Part shown: positions 1-10,400 of the stretch, in pieces
Numbering within the stretch: the stretch's first letter is position 1
How the letters are laid out: each line of letters starts with the position of its first letter
NCBI RefSeq assembly: GCF_900104035.1
Contig: NZ_FNIT01000002.1
Location: 62,001 to 126,000 of the forward strand
DNA from: Aureimonas jatrophae
Lineage (GTDB): Bacteria; Pseudomonadota; Alphaproteobacteria; Rhizobiales; Rhizobiaceae
DNA length: 64,000 nucleotides
Direction of reading: 5' to 3'
Program-made: the position numbers and the translations under genes
Notes under the pieces: model-generated
Databases searched by the model: none
Told to the model about the DNA's origin: nothing
Seen by the model: only the letters and a program-made list of their open reading frames with translations

Positions 1-2
1 AT

Positions 3-881
3 GGCTCCAAGCCGCCCATTCTGCTTCTCCATGGCTGGCCGGGCTCGTATCTCGAGTTCGAACGGCTGTTGGAGCCGCTTGCAGCGGACGGGCACGATGT
101 TGTCGTCACCTCGCTACCTGGCTTCGCGTTCTCCAACCCGATCGCGCGCCCGATCGGCATGCGGCGGGCTGCTGCGCTCGTGCACGGGCTGATGATCCAA
201 CTGTTCGGCGACGCACGGTATTTCGTCCAAGGGGGCGATTGGGGGCACGGTATCGCAGCCTGGGCAGCGCATGATCGGCCAGATGCTCTGCTCGGTGTCC
301 ATATCAACATGATGACCGTGTGTGCGAGGGATGCCGCTCCGACCACCGACGAGGAGAAGTCCTTCACCGCCAGGCGGGCCGCGATCGCCGATCAGGAGAG
401 TGCCTACTTTCACGCGCAGGCAACCCGTCCGCAGACGCTCGGCGTCGCGATGGCCGACAGCCCGGTCGGAGCGGCGGGCTGGATCCTCGAGAAGTTCGGC
501 AAGTGGGCCGATCTCCCACTAACCGCCAATGGCGCCCCCGACATCTGGAGCAAGTTTTCCGAGGAGGAACTCCTCACCAACATCATGCTCTACATCGCGC
601 CGGCATCGTTCGTGACGGCAACCTGGATCTACTACGGCAGCCGACTTGAGGGATCGATGACGCTTCCGGCCGGCACCCGCATTCAGGTGCCAACCGGCTT
701 TGCGGCCTTCCCCGATCCGGTGTTCTTACGACCGCCGCGCTCGTTCGCGGAAAAGACCTTCAACATCGTGCACTGGACTGACATGCCGCGAGGCGGCCAT
801 TTCGCAGCGCTCGAAGAGCCGGAACTGATGCTGGCCGACCTGCGCGCCTTTATTGCGACGGTGTCGGGAGTGCGCTTCTGA
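3..881 (+). CDS. Epoxide hydrolase-like alpha/beta hydrolase (5' end outside window)
   Basis: The frame is open from the window edge, so the N-terminus is missing. Visible motifs are HGWPGSYLEF (oxyanion-hole region), the SLPGFAFSNP loop and GGDWG, whose Asp is the expected nucleophile. RGGHFAALEEP near the C-terminus supplies the catalytic His. This order matches the juvenile-hormone/microsomal-type epoxide hydrolases, which open epoxides to diols through an ester intermediate. The true substrate cannot be told from sequence. The gene lies in the less GC-rich left segment, followed by a dispersed repeat and a convergent transporter gene. Family assignment is firm; the exact reaction is inferred from the family. 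Confidence 0.85.
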   Translation, partial: GSKPPILLLHGWPGSYLEFERLLEPLAADGHDVVVTSLPGFAFSNPIARPIGMRRAAALVHGLMIQLFGDARYFVQGGDWGHGIAAWAAHDRPDALLGVHINMMTVCARDAAPTTDEEKSFTARRAAIADQESAYFHAQATRPQTLGVAMADSPVGAAGWILEKFGKWADLPLTANGAPDIWSKFSEEELLTNIMLYIAPASFVTATWIYYGSRLEGSMTLPAGTRIQVPTGFAAFPDPVFLRPPRSFAEKTFNIVHWTDMPRGGHFAALEEPELMLADLRAFIATVSGVRF

Positions 882-940
882 CGATGGAAATCTCCATCGA
901 ATGACTGCTTTCGGGGCGGCGCTTGAGGCTTCGGACCGGC

Positions 941-1060
941 AATGAAGGGTCGAAAGCGGATGAACGGCTTTCGGGCGTCCGCTTCCCCAGGACGATCGGC
1001 GCGACCGGGTGGGAACCGGTTGGGCGGCTTTCGAGAGCCAGGGCAGTGGAAGCGGACCTT
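941..1060. repeat. Dispersed intergenic repeat, copy A
   Basis: This interval aligns almost without gaps to 3661-3780. Shared blocks are GGGTCGAAAGCG, GGGCGTCCGCT, CGATCGGC, GGTGGAA-like and GCTTTC, ending in a GGAAGC-GACCT block. The GAAAGCG and CGCTTTC ends are inverted relative to each other, suggesting a foldable intergenic element. It lies between convergent genes. A 16-base piece of the same motif recurs at 4297, at the edge of the hypermutated tract. Confidence 0.6.
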
Positions 1061-1067
1061 GGGTCAT

Positions 1068-2012
1068 TCACCTATGCTCGTCCGCTTTCGCAAGAGCGGC
1101 GCCGCCCGCTGCGATGACGAGCGATCCTACGACGACACCCGCTGTCGGCATCTCGCCGAAGAACGCCAGACCGATCAGGGCGGCGAAGACGAGCCAAGCA
1201 TAGTCGACCGGTCCGACCACCGCGAGCGGTGCGAGGGCGTAGCCGCGCACGATGCAGTATTGCGCGGTCACCACCAGCGGCCCAAGGAGCAGGAACGGGG
1301 CAAGGCTGAGAGCCGCGGTCGGTTGCCATGTCCACCATGCGGGAAGCAACAGCAGGAAAAGGCCGAACACGTTCACGTGGACGAGCACGACAAGCGGGTC
1401 CTCGCGCACTGCAAGCATGCGGATCATCAACCCCTCGAAGGCGAGAAGCAGAGCCCCCGGAACAGCGACGAGTGCAGGCCATAGGTAGGCGGTGTCGAAC
1501 GCTTGGAACGCGCCCCGCGATGCGACAACGGTCGCTGCTCCCAAGGACGACAGGAGAATGCCCCATAGGTGGTGCGCGTTCACGGCCTCCCGCAGAACCA
1601 CAACGCCGAGCGGAACCACGAACACGACATAGAGGAGTCCGATCGCGGTGGCATCAATGATCGGCATGGCGGCCGAGGCGTAGACGATCGAGAGACCGCC
1701 CGATACGCCGAACAGAGCGCGGATGCCGTGGAGAAGAGGTTGACGGCTTCGAAGGCTTGCCCAGCCTTTTCGTTGCAAGCCCGCGACGACAGCGAGTGCA
1801 GCGAAGCCTCCAACATAGCGCAGGAACATGACCTGAAAGACTGAGGCGCTCTCGCCTGCGAACTTGCCCGACGCGAACAGGATCGAGAACAGGGCCGTTC
1901 CGGTCAGTACCCATAGGATGGCCTTGGTGTTGGAGCGGATCGGCAGGCGCAAGGCGATGGATCTCAGGTCGGTGCGGTACGGCGACCCTGCTCTTGTCCG
2001 CCGGCACGCCAT
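1068..2012 (-). CDS. EamA/DMT-family transporter
   Basis: About 300 residues with roughly ten hydrophobic segments in two repeats, the arrangement of EamA (drug/metabolite transporter) permeases. Examples are AILWVLTGTALFSILFA near the start and GSLVIAAGGAALAKADEHR at the end. It is an inner-membrane exporter or permease of unknown substrate. It is divergent from the LysR gene at 2053 with about 40 bp between them, so that regulator probably controls it. The first 25 or so residues are not hydrophobic, and an internal start before the first membrane segment is possible. Family assignment is good; substrate unknown. Confidence 0.85.
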   Translation of the reverse strand: MACRRTRAGSPYRTDLRSIALRLPIRSNTKAILWVLTGTALFSILFASGKFAGESASVFQVMFLRYVGGFAALAVVAGLQRKGWASLRSRQPLLHGIRALFGVSGGLSIVYASAAMPIIDATAIGLLYVVFVVPLGVVVLREAVNAHHLWGILLSSLGAATVVASRGAFQAFDTAYLWPALVAVPGALLLAFEGLMIRMLAVREDPLVVLVHVNVFGLFLLLLPAWWTWQPTAALSLAPFLLLGPLVVTAQYCIVRGYALAPLAVVGPVDYAWLVFAALIGLAFFGEMPTAGVVVGSLVIAAGGAALAKADEHR

Positions 2013-2052
2013 TTCGCAAACTCGTCTTTTGCGGGCTGCATGAAGGATTTGA

Positions 2053-2949
2053 GTGCTGGCGCGACGTACCCCCTCCCTCAGCGGCGTCCGCGCTGCGATC
2101 CTAGCATTCCGGCATGCTAGCCTAACGAGGGCCGCTGCCGAACTGGGGGTCAGCGCGAGCGCCGTCAGCCATCAGGTCCGCAAGCTGGAGGTCGAACTCG
2201 GAGTCGCTCTGTTCGAGCGCCACGCCAACGCGTTGCGACCGACGGACGAAGGTCGATCGTTCCTCGAACAGGCGGCCACGGCGCTTGCGATGCTCGAAGC
2301 GGCGGCGGAAGGACTGCATCGGGATGCCAACGAGGTCCGGGTGCAAGCGTCGTCGTCGCTCGCGGTGCGGTGGCTGATCCCGTCCTTGGGCCGCCTTGCA
2401 GCACGCCATCCTCGGCTTCGGGTAAAGGTGGAGACGATTGCGGGCGTTGAGCCATCGAGCGAGAGCGGACAGTGGGACGTGTCGATCCGCTACCGCCGTC
2501 AGGGTGAGACCGGCGCCGGTGAGCGACTGATGCCCGATCTCGTCCTACCGATGGTCGCGCCGCGACTGCCTGCCCTGGCCATCTACCAGAGCCGCAGCGA
2601 CATCGCCGCCATCCCGGCACTTCGTTGCACGCCGGACGATTGGGACTGGACGCTGTGGTGCCGGTCGCAGCGGATCGACGTAGACATGGTAAGGATCGGC
2701 CATGCGTTCGACACCGACGACGCTGCTATCCGCGGTGCCGTGGCCGGCGTGGGAATGGTCCTGGCGTCCTCGCTTCTGACCCAAGCCGAGTTGCAGGGTG
2801 GTGCGCTCGTGGCGCTGGCAGGGTTCGAGCCGGTTGAGTTGGGCTGCTACGAGATCGAAATGCGGGACGGCGAACGCAGTGCCGTTCGGAAGTTCCGCCA
2901 GTGGCTGACGGATGAAGCGGAAGGCCGGCAGAGAGCTTCGTCGCTGTAG
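2053..2949 (+). CDS. LysR-family transcriptional regulator
   Basis: 298 residues, the usual LysR length. The N-terminal winged helix-turn-helix is clear (FRHASLTRAAAELGVSASAV, then HQVRKLEVELGVALFER). It is followed by a GcvA-like effector-binding domain with VGMVLASSLL near residue 235 and a C-terminal KFRQWLTDEA helix. The start codon is GTG. The gene is divergent from the EamA-type permease and probably responds to a metabolite handled by it; the inducer is not deducible. It is an intact gene, unlike the damaged LysR at 18347-19252, to which it is only distantly related. Confidence 0.9.
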   Translation: MLARRTPSLSGVRAAILAFRHASLTRAAAELGVSASAVSHQVRKLEVELGVALFERHANALRPTDEGRSFLEQAATALAMLEAAAEGLHRDANEVRVQASSSLAVRWLIPSLGRLAARHPRLRVKVETIAGVEPSSESGQWDVSIRYRRQGETGAGERLMPDLVLPMVAPRLPALAIYQSRSDIAAIPALRCTPDDWDWTLWCRSQRIDVDMVRIGHAFDTDDAAIRGAVAGVGMVLASSLLTQAELQGGALVALAGFEPVELGCYEIEMRDGERSAVRKFRQWLTDEAEGRQRASSL

Positions 2950-3034
2950 TCCACGTCTCAAACGTCCGCTAGCGGAGATCCGTTCCTGATGCGTCTAAGT
3001 CGTGGAAGGGGCGGGAGTTGGCGATGGAGCAGCT

Positions 3035-3577
3035 TCAGTTTCGTCGCGTACAGCGCACTGCTGCCCATGCCCTCTGCCAGCGAGTTCGCGTTCGCACAGG
3101 CGGAGGCATATGGATCGGATCGATATCCAGGGGGTAGTCTGCGAAGAACACGGGCAGGCTGGATAACCCACCCCGTTCGGCGCGGCCGATGACCTCCGTC
3201 AGCCAACCTGCATAGGCCCAGTCGCGGCCTTTGCCTATCTGCACAATGCGCGGGAAGCGCTCCACGAACAACGTGGCCAGCTCCTTTGCCGAGCGCCCTG
3301 GTACGTCCGGCCAATCGAAAAATTGGTCCTGTGAACCCGTCGAGTAGGAGGCGACGTCTTCGTTTAAGAGGTAGTCCACAACGCGCATCCCATCATCGCT
3401 CATGTTGCCGGCATGAGTGATCGAGCAACGCCAATGCATGCCGCTCGGGGACATGCCCGACGAGAAACGAACATGCTGGTATCCCACCCGATGCAACTCG
3501 TGGACCATGCACAGGAGCCGTATTGCGGACTGGTGCGCTGGGCTTGTGACTGAAACGGGGACGGTTGGTTGAAGCAT
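3035..3577 (-). CDS. Uncharacterised protein, about 180 residues
   Basis: I do not recognise a named family. The protein has a mixed, soluble composition with ordered stretches such as VHELHRVGYQHVRFSSGMSP and QDQFFDWPDVPGRSAKELA. The acidic and aromatic segments look like a genuinely folded, conserved protein rather than a chance frame. There is no signal peptide or membrane segment. It sits alone between the LysR gene and the second repeat copy in the accessory left segment. The C-terminal tail (VRTRTRWQRAWAAVRCTRRN) is basic and may be altered relative to relatives. Function unknown. Confidence 0.65.
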   Translation of the reverse strand: MLQPTVPVSVTSPAHQSAIRLLCMVHELHRVGYQHVRFSSGMSPSGMHWRCSITHAGNMSDDGMRVVDYLLNEDVASYSTGSQDQFFDWPDVPGRSAKELATLFVERFPRIVQIGKGRDWAYAGWLTEVIGRAERGGLSSLPVFFADYPLDIDPIHMPPPVRTRTRWQRAWAAVRCTRRN

Positions 3578-3660
3578 GGCGGACGCTCCGGGTAAGGGTC
3601 TTGAACCCTAGCGTGATGAACGTCCGTTATGCGTCCGGGCTGGAAACGAGACCAGGGTCT

Positions 3661-3780
3661 CAAAAGGGTCGAAAGCGCTCGGACCCCTCATGGGCGTCCG
3701 CTCCTTCGATACCGATCGGCTCGACGGGGTGGAAACCCGTCAGGCCGCTTTCAGTAAGATTGAGATGGAAGCAGACCTCC
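3661..3780. repeat. Dispersed intergenic repeat, copy B
   Basis: Second copy of the element at 941-1060. It shares AAGGGTCGAAAGCG, GGGCGTCCGCT, CCGATCGGC, GGGGTGGAA and GCCGCTTTC at matching spacing. It lies between two minus-strand genes. The sequence resembles intergenic repeats common in some alphaproteobacterial genomes, but I cannot name the family. Confidence 0.6.
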
Positions 3781-4227
3781 GGGAGGGAGCAACTGGTACC
3801 CTTGCCCATCGTTTCGGTAACGCGTGCTTCCATCGTAGCTGACCAGATCGGCCCATTGGTCTTGGCGGCTGTAGTCCACACGTACGTCCCCTCCTGGGAC
3901 GCGAACCAGCGAGCGGGAGGAACCAGCGGTCACTGGGACATGAACGTATGAGACCGAAGCGCCGTCTGGGATGCATTTGGCGCCTTCGCGGTTCTGAAGG
4001 CGAGCGACCGGATATGTTGAGTTGATCGACTTCAAATTGCGGATTGCGGTCCAACGGACATAGGGCTGCCGGAACGATTGCTCATCGAGGCACTGATACT
4101 CCGGCGTGTGCCGAAGTTCCGTCTCCGCGGCGCTGCGCTGAACGCTGCATGTCGTTACCGACCAAGCCAGGAGGCTCGACCAGATCAGAACGAAGAAGGG
4201 TCCATACGATTTTCGTGCCGAGAGCAT
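3751..4227 (-). CDS. Uncharacterised exported protein
   Basis: Starting at the ATG at 4227 gives 158 residues: a short basic N-terminus, then a hydrophobic segment (GPFFVLIWSSLLAWSVTTC) that looks like a signal peptide or membrane anchor. The Cys does not sit in a good lipobox. The mature part is polar with several Cys, Tyr and Arg residues and no motif I recognise. A longer frame runs upstream, but that part crosses the repeat fragment at 4297 and enters the hypermutated tract, so it is not credible coding sequence. The 3' end overlaps the edge of repeat copy B. Function unknown. Confidence 0.55.
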   Translation of the reverse strand: MLSARKSYGPFFVLIWSSLLAWSVTTCSVQRSAAETELRHTPEYQCLDEQSFRQPYVRWTAIRNLKSINSTYPVARLQNREGAKCIPDGASVSYVHVPVTAGSSRSLVRVPGGDVRVDYSRQDQWADLVSYDGSTRYRNDGQGYQLLPPGGLLPSQSY

Positions 4228-4989
4228 GGTGCGAACATAGGGACGAACTCTGAACGTCAGCTTATGGGGACGCAACCATTTGCATGCATAGGCTGCAAAG
4301 GGTCGAAAGCGGAACGACAACTCCCCACCGTCCACGTCCGAAACGCCCACCGCCGCGGTCGGCCCAAAACCGACCACTCCGGGGCAACGCACGAGAGCCC
4401 AAAACCGAACGGCCGCGCTCAGCACAAACGCAGCAGAAACAAACACGGACAATCACCAACCCAGAACCAGCCCAGGAGGAAAGATGAAGCACCGAGCCCA
4501 CAACACTCCTCCAAGCGCCCGCCACAAAGTCGACAAACCGCCAAGCGATGCCACGCTCCCCTTCACAACGAAACGAAAGCAGGAGCCCCGCGACCACCGC
4601 CGAACTCCGGCACGCGCTCCAAGAGGCACCAGCCCGCCCGCAACAACAGCAGGCACAAACAGGACCAGAAGCCGACCAGAAGATAACAGCCAACACGGCG
4701 CAACCAACCACACCCGCCCCAGCGCACGAAAGGCAGTCCTACCGCCCCGATACAACCCTCCGCCACAACAACTATCAAGCCACCTGCAGCCTCCGCGACG
4801 AAACGCACACCGCAACCAAACACGCGACGAAGCCAGCACAATACCCAACCGCGCGCAGAAACCGCGCCGGAGAGAGCCCACAGAGCCGCAACGCCAGCGA
4901 CGACGAAAACGGCATCAGACAGCCCAGCAACCCCCCGAACGGCCAACGCCCACCAGGCCGAAACCGCCGAACGAAAGCGACCGCCGAGC

Positions 4990-7495
4990 GAAAACAAAGC
5001 GGCGGACCGCCCATAAAAGCCAAAAGAGGAACAGCAACAGCCCCACCGAAGAAGAAGAAAGCAAACAGCAGACACCCCCAGCCGCACAAGAAGACAGCCC
5101 ACACCAGGCGATAGACACCCACCGCCGTCAGCACCACGCGCAACACCCAACCCACAAAAACCACCGAGAAGAACACCCCACTGCACGGCCCCACCGACAA
5201 GCCCCACAGAAACAACGAGCCCACCACCACCCGGCCCAAGACCAACGAGAACAGGAAGCCAACCGAGAACTAAAAGATACCAAAAGCAGAAAGACCGATG
5301 CGCACGACCAACGCCCCCAGACGCAGCAAAGTATCCAGCGCCCGCACGACGTCCAGAAGGAGGACGACCGAGGAGAGCGCAACCTCCAGCCGCACGCCCT
5401 TGAGACCCAGAACCGAAACCAGAAAGAACAGCAGCACAACCAGCTCCAGATCCACGAACTGGACCCGCAACACGTCCACCACAACCAAAACCCCCGGCAA
5501 TCCAACGAACTCCCGCAAAGCCGTAAACAGAACCCATACCCCAAAGGGAACGAGCAAATCAGCAGCCGCCACCAGCACAACAAACCCCAAAGGCCAAACC
5601 AAGCCACCATCAGGCTCGCACAAACACACAAACACCGCCACACAAAGGAGCCGACCGGACTCAAGCCAAAAAAACGGCAGGGAGAACACGGCAAACCGGG
5701 CCCCTACCAGCGCCGGCCACACATCCGCGGACAGCATCAGTCGCACAACACGCAACAGAACCACATCAGCCTACGACAGGACCGCGGCACCACCGAAACC
5801 GCAAACGGCGACAGAAAGCCCGAACTCCGAATCCGTCAGGACCAAGCCCACAGCCGCGCTGTTCGCCTACGGGACAGCGACGCCAAGCCCGACCCCCAAG
5901 CGATGCTCCCCGACCCAAACCCACAAAGCAGCATCGAGAACGGCCAACACCTCCACGCCCACGACCGTCGCGTCCACCAACACCGTCAAGCCCGCCTGAA
6001 GCACAACCAACTCCAACCCCCCCAAAAGCACCACCGAATCGGACAACCGAACCCAACCGTCGACCCGCCCGGCGAACACCCAAAACAACACCCCCCCGGC
6101 CGCACGACCCAGAGAGTCACGGACGCCCCCGAACGCGACCAGCACCACGGAAACGAACGCAGCGCGGAACTGCTCGACCAGAGCCCACGCCAACAAGACG
6201 CCCAGGCGCTAGCCCAACAAAGAGAGACGCGAAAGACCCACCAGCGAACCCTCAACCAACAAATCCAGCGCCCCCGCCAGCCCCTCGACCGCATAAAGGA
6301 GGTCAGCCCCGGGGCCCCGAGACCAGAACAAGATGAACGCCACACCGCGCACGGAACCAACCAACACCCGCACGACCCGGGACCGCACCTGCGCAACCTC
6401 GCAGCCGCACCGCACACCGCCGACCACACACACGAGCAGCGCAAAGCCTTCCGACCACATCCAGCAGCCAGCCGCCGCAGAGATCAGGAAGAAGACGCCG
6501 ACCGGCACCCCCACCGCAGACGCAACGGCCAAGCCCCGCACCTCGCCGAAGCCCGAACAAACCAAGACCACAAGCAAAACACCCGCCAACGCCAAGAGCC
6601 AGTCCCACAACGCAACGGCCACCCCACAAAAGAGGACAGCGCACCGGCGGAGCAAGGCGCCAAAGGCGCCGACAAAACCCGCAGAAGACCACAACAAACC
6701 GTCCAAACGACGAAACGAGCCGAAGCCAAGACCAACAAGCACACCAAACACCAACAACACGCAGCACAGAGCACAAAAAACAACCAACACGCTCTCCCCA
6801 AAGGAACACCAAAAGAACCACGGCACAGAGCCAAGCACGCACCCATATACGAACCGAAGCGCGAGCAACCCGAACAAACCACCCCACGCCCAACACAAAA
6901 CCCGAAGCAACCCGAGCAGACAATCCCGCCCCACCACCCCAACAACCCCGCCCCCGAGCCGCCCGACCAAAACCAAAACCAACGGCCGCCGCGCCACAGC
7001 AACCCACCCCTTTGAAGACCGAAGCGCCGAAGAGCCCACAAGAAGGACCGCGCCACCCCAACACAAAAGGCACACCAACCCAAAGCGTCAACATCCACCA
7101 ACAGCGACCAGCTCACGCAACCCGTCTGGGAGCACCACGAACGCATCAACCAGAACCCATCGAACCACAACGACCCACCACCCAGCCGCCGACCCGCCAC
7201 CCACAACGAAGCCCAGCCCAGAACAAAGACTGCACAACACCGCCCCGCAAACCCCACCATCTTCGGACCCCCAGCCACCGTCGAACCGAGACCCAAAGAA
7301 AGCAGCAAACCCCACGCCCCCGACATAGGCCAGAAAGACGCCCGCGAACCCCCGCACCCCCACCAGCAGAGCCGCATGCGCGAGCTTGGCCGAACCGGCG
7401 ACGACCAACCGGTGCCGGCACCCGCCACCCGACAAAACGAGGGTCGCCCCAACCAAACCGGACGAGCCCAACAGCCCGACAAGAACGACGACCAC
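4990..7495 (-). pseudogene. Eroded remnant of a PAS-GGDEF-EAL (cyclic di-GMP) protein
   Basis: One minus-strand frame carries degraded but ordered homology. Near 6607 there is a PAS-like stretch (ALWDW, then GLAVASAVGVPVGVFF) and near 7150 another PAS-like stretch (VLVDAFVVLPDG). FGGVRDSLGRAAG (6130-6092) matches the GGDEF-domain F-K-x-V-N-D-x-L-G-H-x-x-G motif, followed by LLGGLELVVLQAGL where the signature is LGGDEF; D is now TTG. The EAL domain follows from 5764: VPFGVWVLFTALRE, RVQFVDLELV, KGVRLEVALSS (family RLELEITES), then FLCGWGCLLFAFFFFG (family FLR-x-x-GCD-x-x-QG-x-x-FG) to about 5014. TAG stops interrupt the frame at 7505, 6209, 5867 and 5270. The one at 5867 fits a CAG (Gln) changed by C-to-T after GVAVP. 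It is inactive as it stands. The N-terminus is uncertain; hydrophobic sequence continues in frame to about 8455. Confidence 0.8.
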
Positions 7496-10400
7496 GACAA
7501 CCAGCTAGCCCCCAACCACCAACCCGAGCACCAGGGCATGCATCCAACACCAAACCGAACCGCGGCCGAAGAACACTCGCACGAGCGGGACAACCAAGCG
7601 CAAATCAAAGCGACCCCCAAAAGCAAAGACAGGCGCAAAAAACCCCCCGCGACCGACCCAACCCCGGACAACACCAACACCGAGACAACAACCGGCGAGG
7701 AAGGACACAGCGAAGACCATAAACGCCAGACAGGCGACGGCAGCGACAGAGCCGCACAAACTGACGGCAACGACGACGAAGACACAACCAAACCAAACCA
7801 CGGCCAAAGCCCGACCCCCACGCCGCCCACCCGCCCCCCCACCAAACGCCCCGCAACAGAAGACCCGGCGCAAGCCGAGCTCAAACCGACCCTCGACCAG
7901 GCCACGCAACCCGAAAACTCCATCCAGCCCCGCCGCGACGGCCCGGACAACCCCAACGCAGCACCCAACAGAAAACAACGCACACGGCGCCCCACCCGGC
8001 CACGAACCTCGGCCAAGCGACCGCGAGCCGCGGCCCCGAAAACACCAGGACCCACACGCCCCAGACGACCATGCCAGCCCAGCAAGAGAGCATCCACCAC
8101 ACACCCCAAACCATCCCCCCGCCGCCCCAACCGACCAACCCCAAGGGCGCGCGCCGCCCCCCAACCACGCCCAACGACGCAACGGCACCCACGGCCAGAC
8201 CGTCCACACGCGAGCCGATGCAGACCGCGCGCCCCGCAACACATTCCCCGGCCGCGACCCGCGCCGCGACGACGAGCCCGACAACAGAGGCGGCGACCAC
8301 GACCACGAACACGACTGAGGAACCGGAGAGCAAGCGGGAGAACCAGAAGCCTGGCGCACCGACCAACACGACCGGCCCCAAACCGACGCCTCGCCCGAAC
8401 CAGACCAAACAGCGAACACAACACGCCTCCCCACCGCCATGAGGGCACACAACAACAGACAAGAACCAACAGAGACAACTAACGCCCAAAGAGGGGAACC
8501 GAGGGCACAAAAAAACCCACCAGCACCGAAATTGCAAGCTAAAACAGCAGCTCACCCGACATACCAGGGGCACCGCAGCACGAACCAACCGCAGACCCCG
8601 GAACACCCAACGACACCCGCCACCAACAGACCGACACCCCCGCACACCGCCCCTGCGCCTCGAGCCCCCACCCCATGGGGGCGGCAAGCGAAGACCAAGC
8701 GCACGACGCCGTAAACAACCGCGACAAAAACAACCACAAGACAGACGCAAAGCCCTCAAGCCCAGAGACGCCCACCCGCCCGCAGCCCCCCACCAAACGC
8801 CCAACGCAACACAGGCCCACCCCCATCCAAAGCGCTAGCCCCACCCGCAACAGCCCCCGCTCGACAAGCAGACGACCCACAATCCAGCCGAGCAGCCGCC
8901 CCGCCAACAGCCCCGACGACCACAACAACGACGGGACCACGCCCGCCGACACGGCGGACCGCCTCACGGAACCATTCGACCGGCCCAACCCACGCACCAT
9001 GCACAAGCGAGAAGACCCCCACAGCACCCCGACAATCGACCGACTGACAATCCCCCAAAAGCAGCAGCTGATCACAACCCACCTCGATCCCACCACATAC
9101 CCACCACCCAACCCACCGAAACGCCCAACAGAAGCCACCCCGCAAGACATCACCACCCCCCCCCCACCCACCGCAACCCCCGCCTCCCACGCCATCCACC
9201 GAGCCAAGACGGACGAAAGTGCACGCGCACCGAAACCCGCGCCAGCTCCGGCCGCCCCCGAAAAGGGCACAGCCCACGCCGCGCCAGGCCCAACGACGGC
9301 CAATACACGGGCAGCGGATCCAACGAACCGCACCCCCGAACCGCGCCGGACATCACCCGGAAACCCCGGCACCACACCAAACGAACCCGCTAGTCGGCAC
9401 CACGCAACGCGACCGCCAGCGGCTCGCGGCCTCCACGACGCAGCCCCCCCCCGACGCGAACCCACGGGCCCAACCGCAGCCGCCGACCAACCGCCCAGCA
9501 ACACCGATCAACCCAGGCCGGGCACACCAGACCCAGCACAACCCCGCACCCCCCTCGGGACCCCCAGGCCGCCACGGCCACCACCACGGGCCCAAAAACC
9601 GGCGCAACCGAGCCCCCACCCACCACCGCACCCCCCGACCCCAGCGGCCAACGCCAGCACCCGTCGAAACCACAAGCAACCGGCAGGCGGACAGACAAAG
9701 ACAGCCCCGCCCCGAAGCCGCAAACGCGCGCGCCCCCAAAGGACCGGCGCAAAACCACCACGACCGGCCCCACCCTGCCAAGGGCCCACCCCGCCACCGA
9801 ACCACGGCGGCCAGCACCCACGCCGAGACAACCGCACGCACCATGCCACACGCCCGCCGAGAGCGCAACCGCCCGGCCCGCCCAGCCACGACTACCCACA
9901 CCCTGCGCACGGCGCCCGACCACGCCCACGACGAGCCCGAGCCCTGGCCCCCAAACCCAAGCGTGGCGCGCAGCGGCGACCGCCGCGGCAACGACAACAA
10001 AAACCCCACAAACGACGACCAGACACGCCAACCCCACCAAATCCAAAACAAACGCCCCGAAAGGAACTGCCCTCGCCAACCGGACCGGACGACCGCCCAG
10101 CACACGAAACGCCCGAGCACCGTCAAAAACCCGCCCCGACCAGCGACCACGAACCGCCCGACCAGCCACAGCACCCCAGAGCGACCCACCAGCCGGGCCA
10201 AACAGCCGCGCAAGGCGCAAAAAACCGCCAGACAGGCCAGAGCCTAAGACACGACAAGTCCGCAGCCGCCAACACCCTGCTCGACCGCGCCGCCACCCGA
10301 CACGAGCGAACGCCGAACAACCGAGCAGCCGACCCCGAGCGGCAATACACCACCAGGACACAGAGAAAGCAGAACGCGATCACACAGCCCGAAAAAACCG

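Noticed and set aside
4484-7015. 843-codon plus-strand open frame rich in Pro, Thr, Arg, His, Gln and Lys
   Set aside because: It lies in DNA almost lacking T, so stops cannot occur; the opposite strand carries an ordered PAS-GGDEF-EAL remnant over the same bases.
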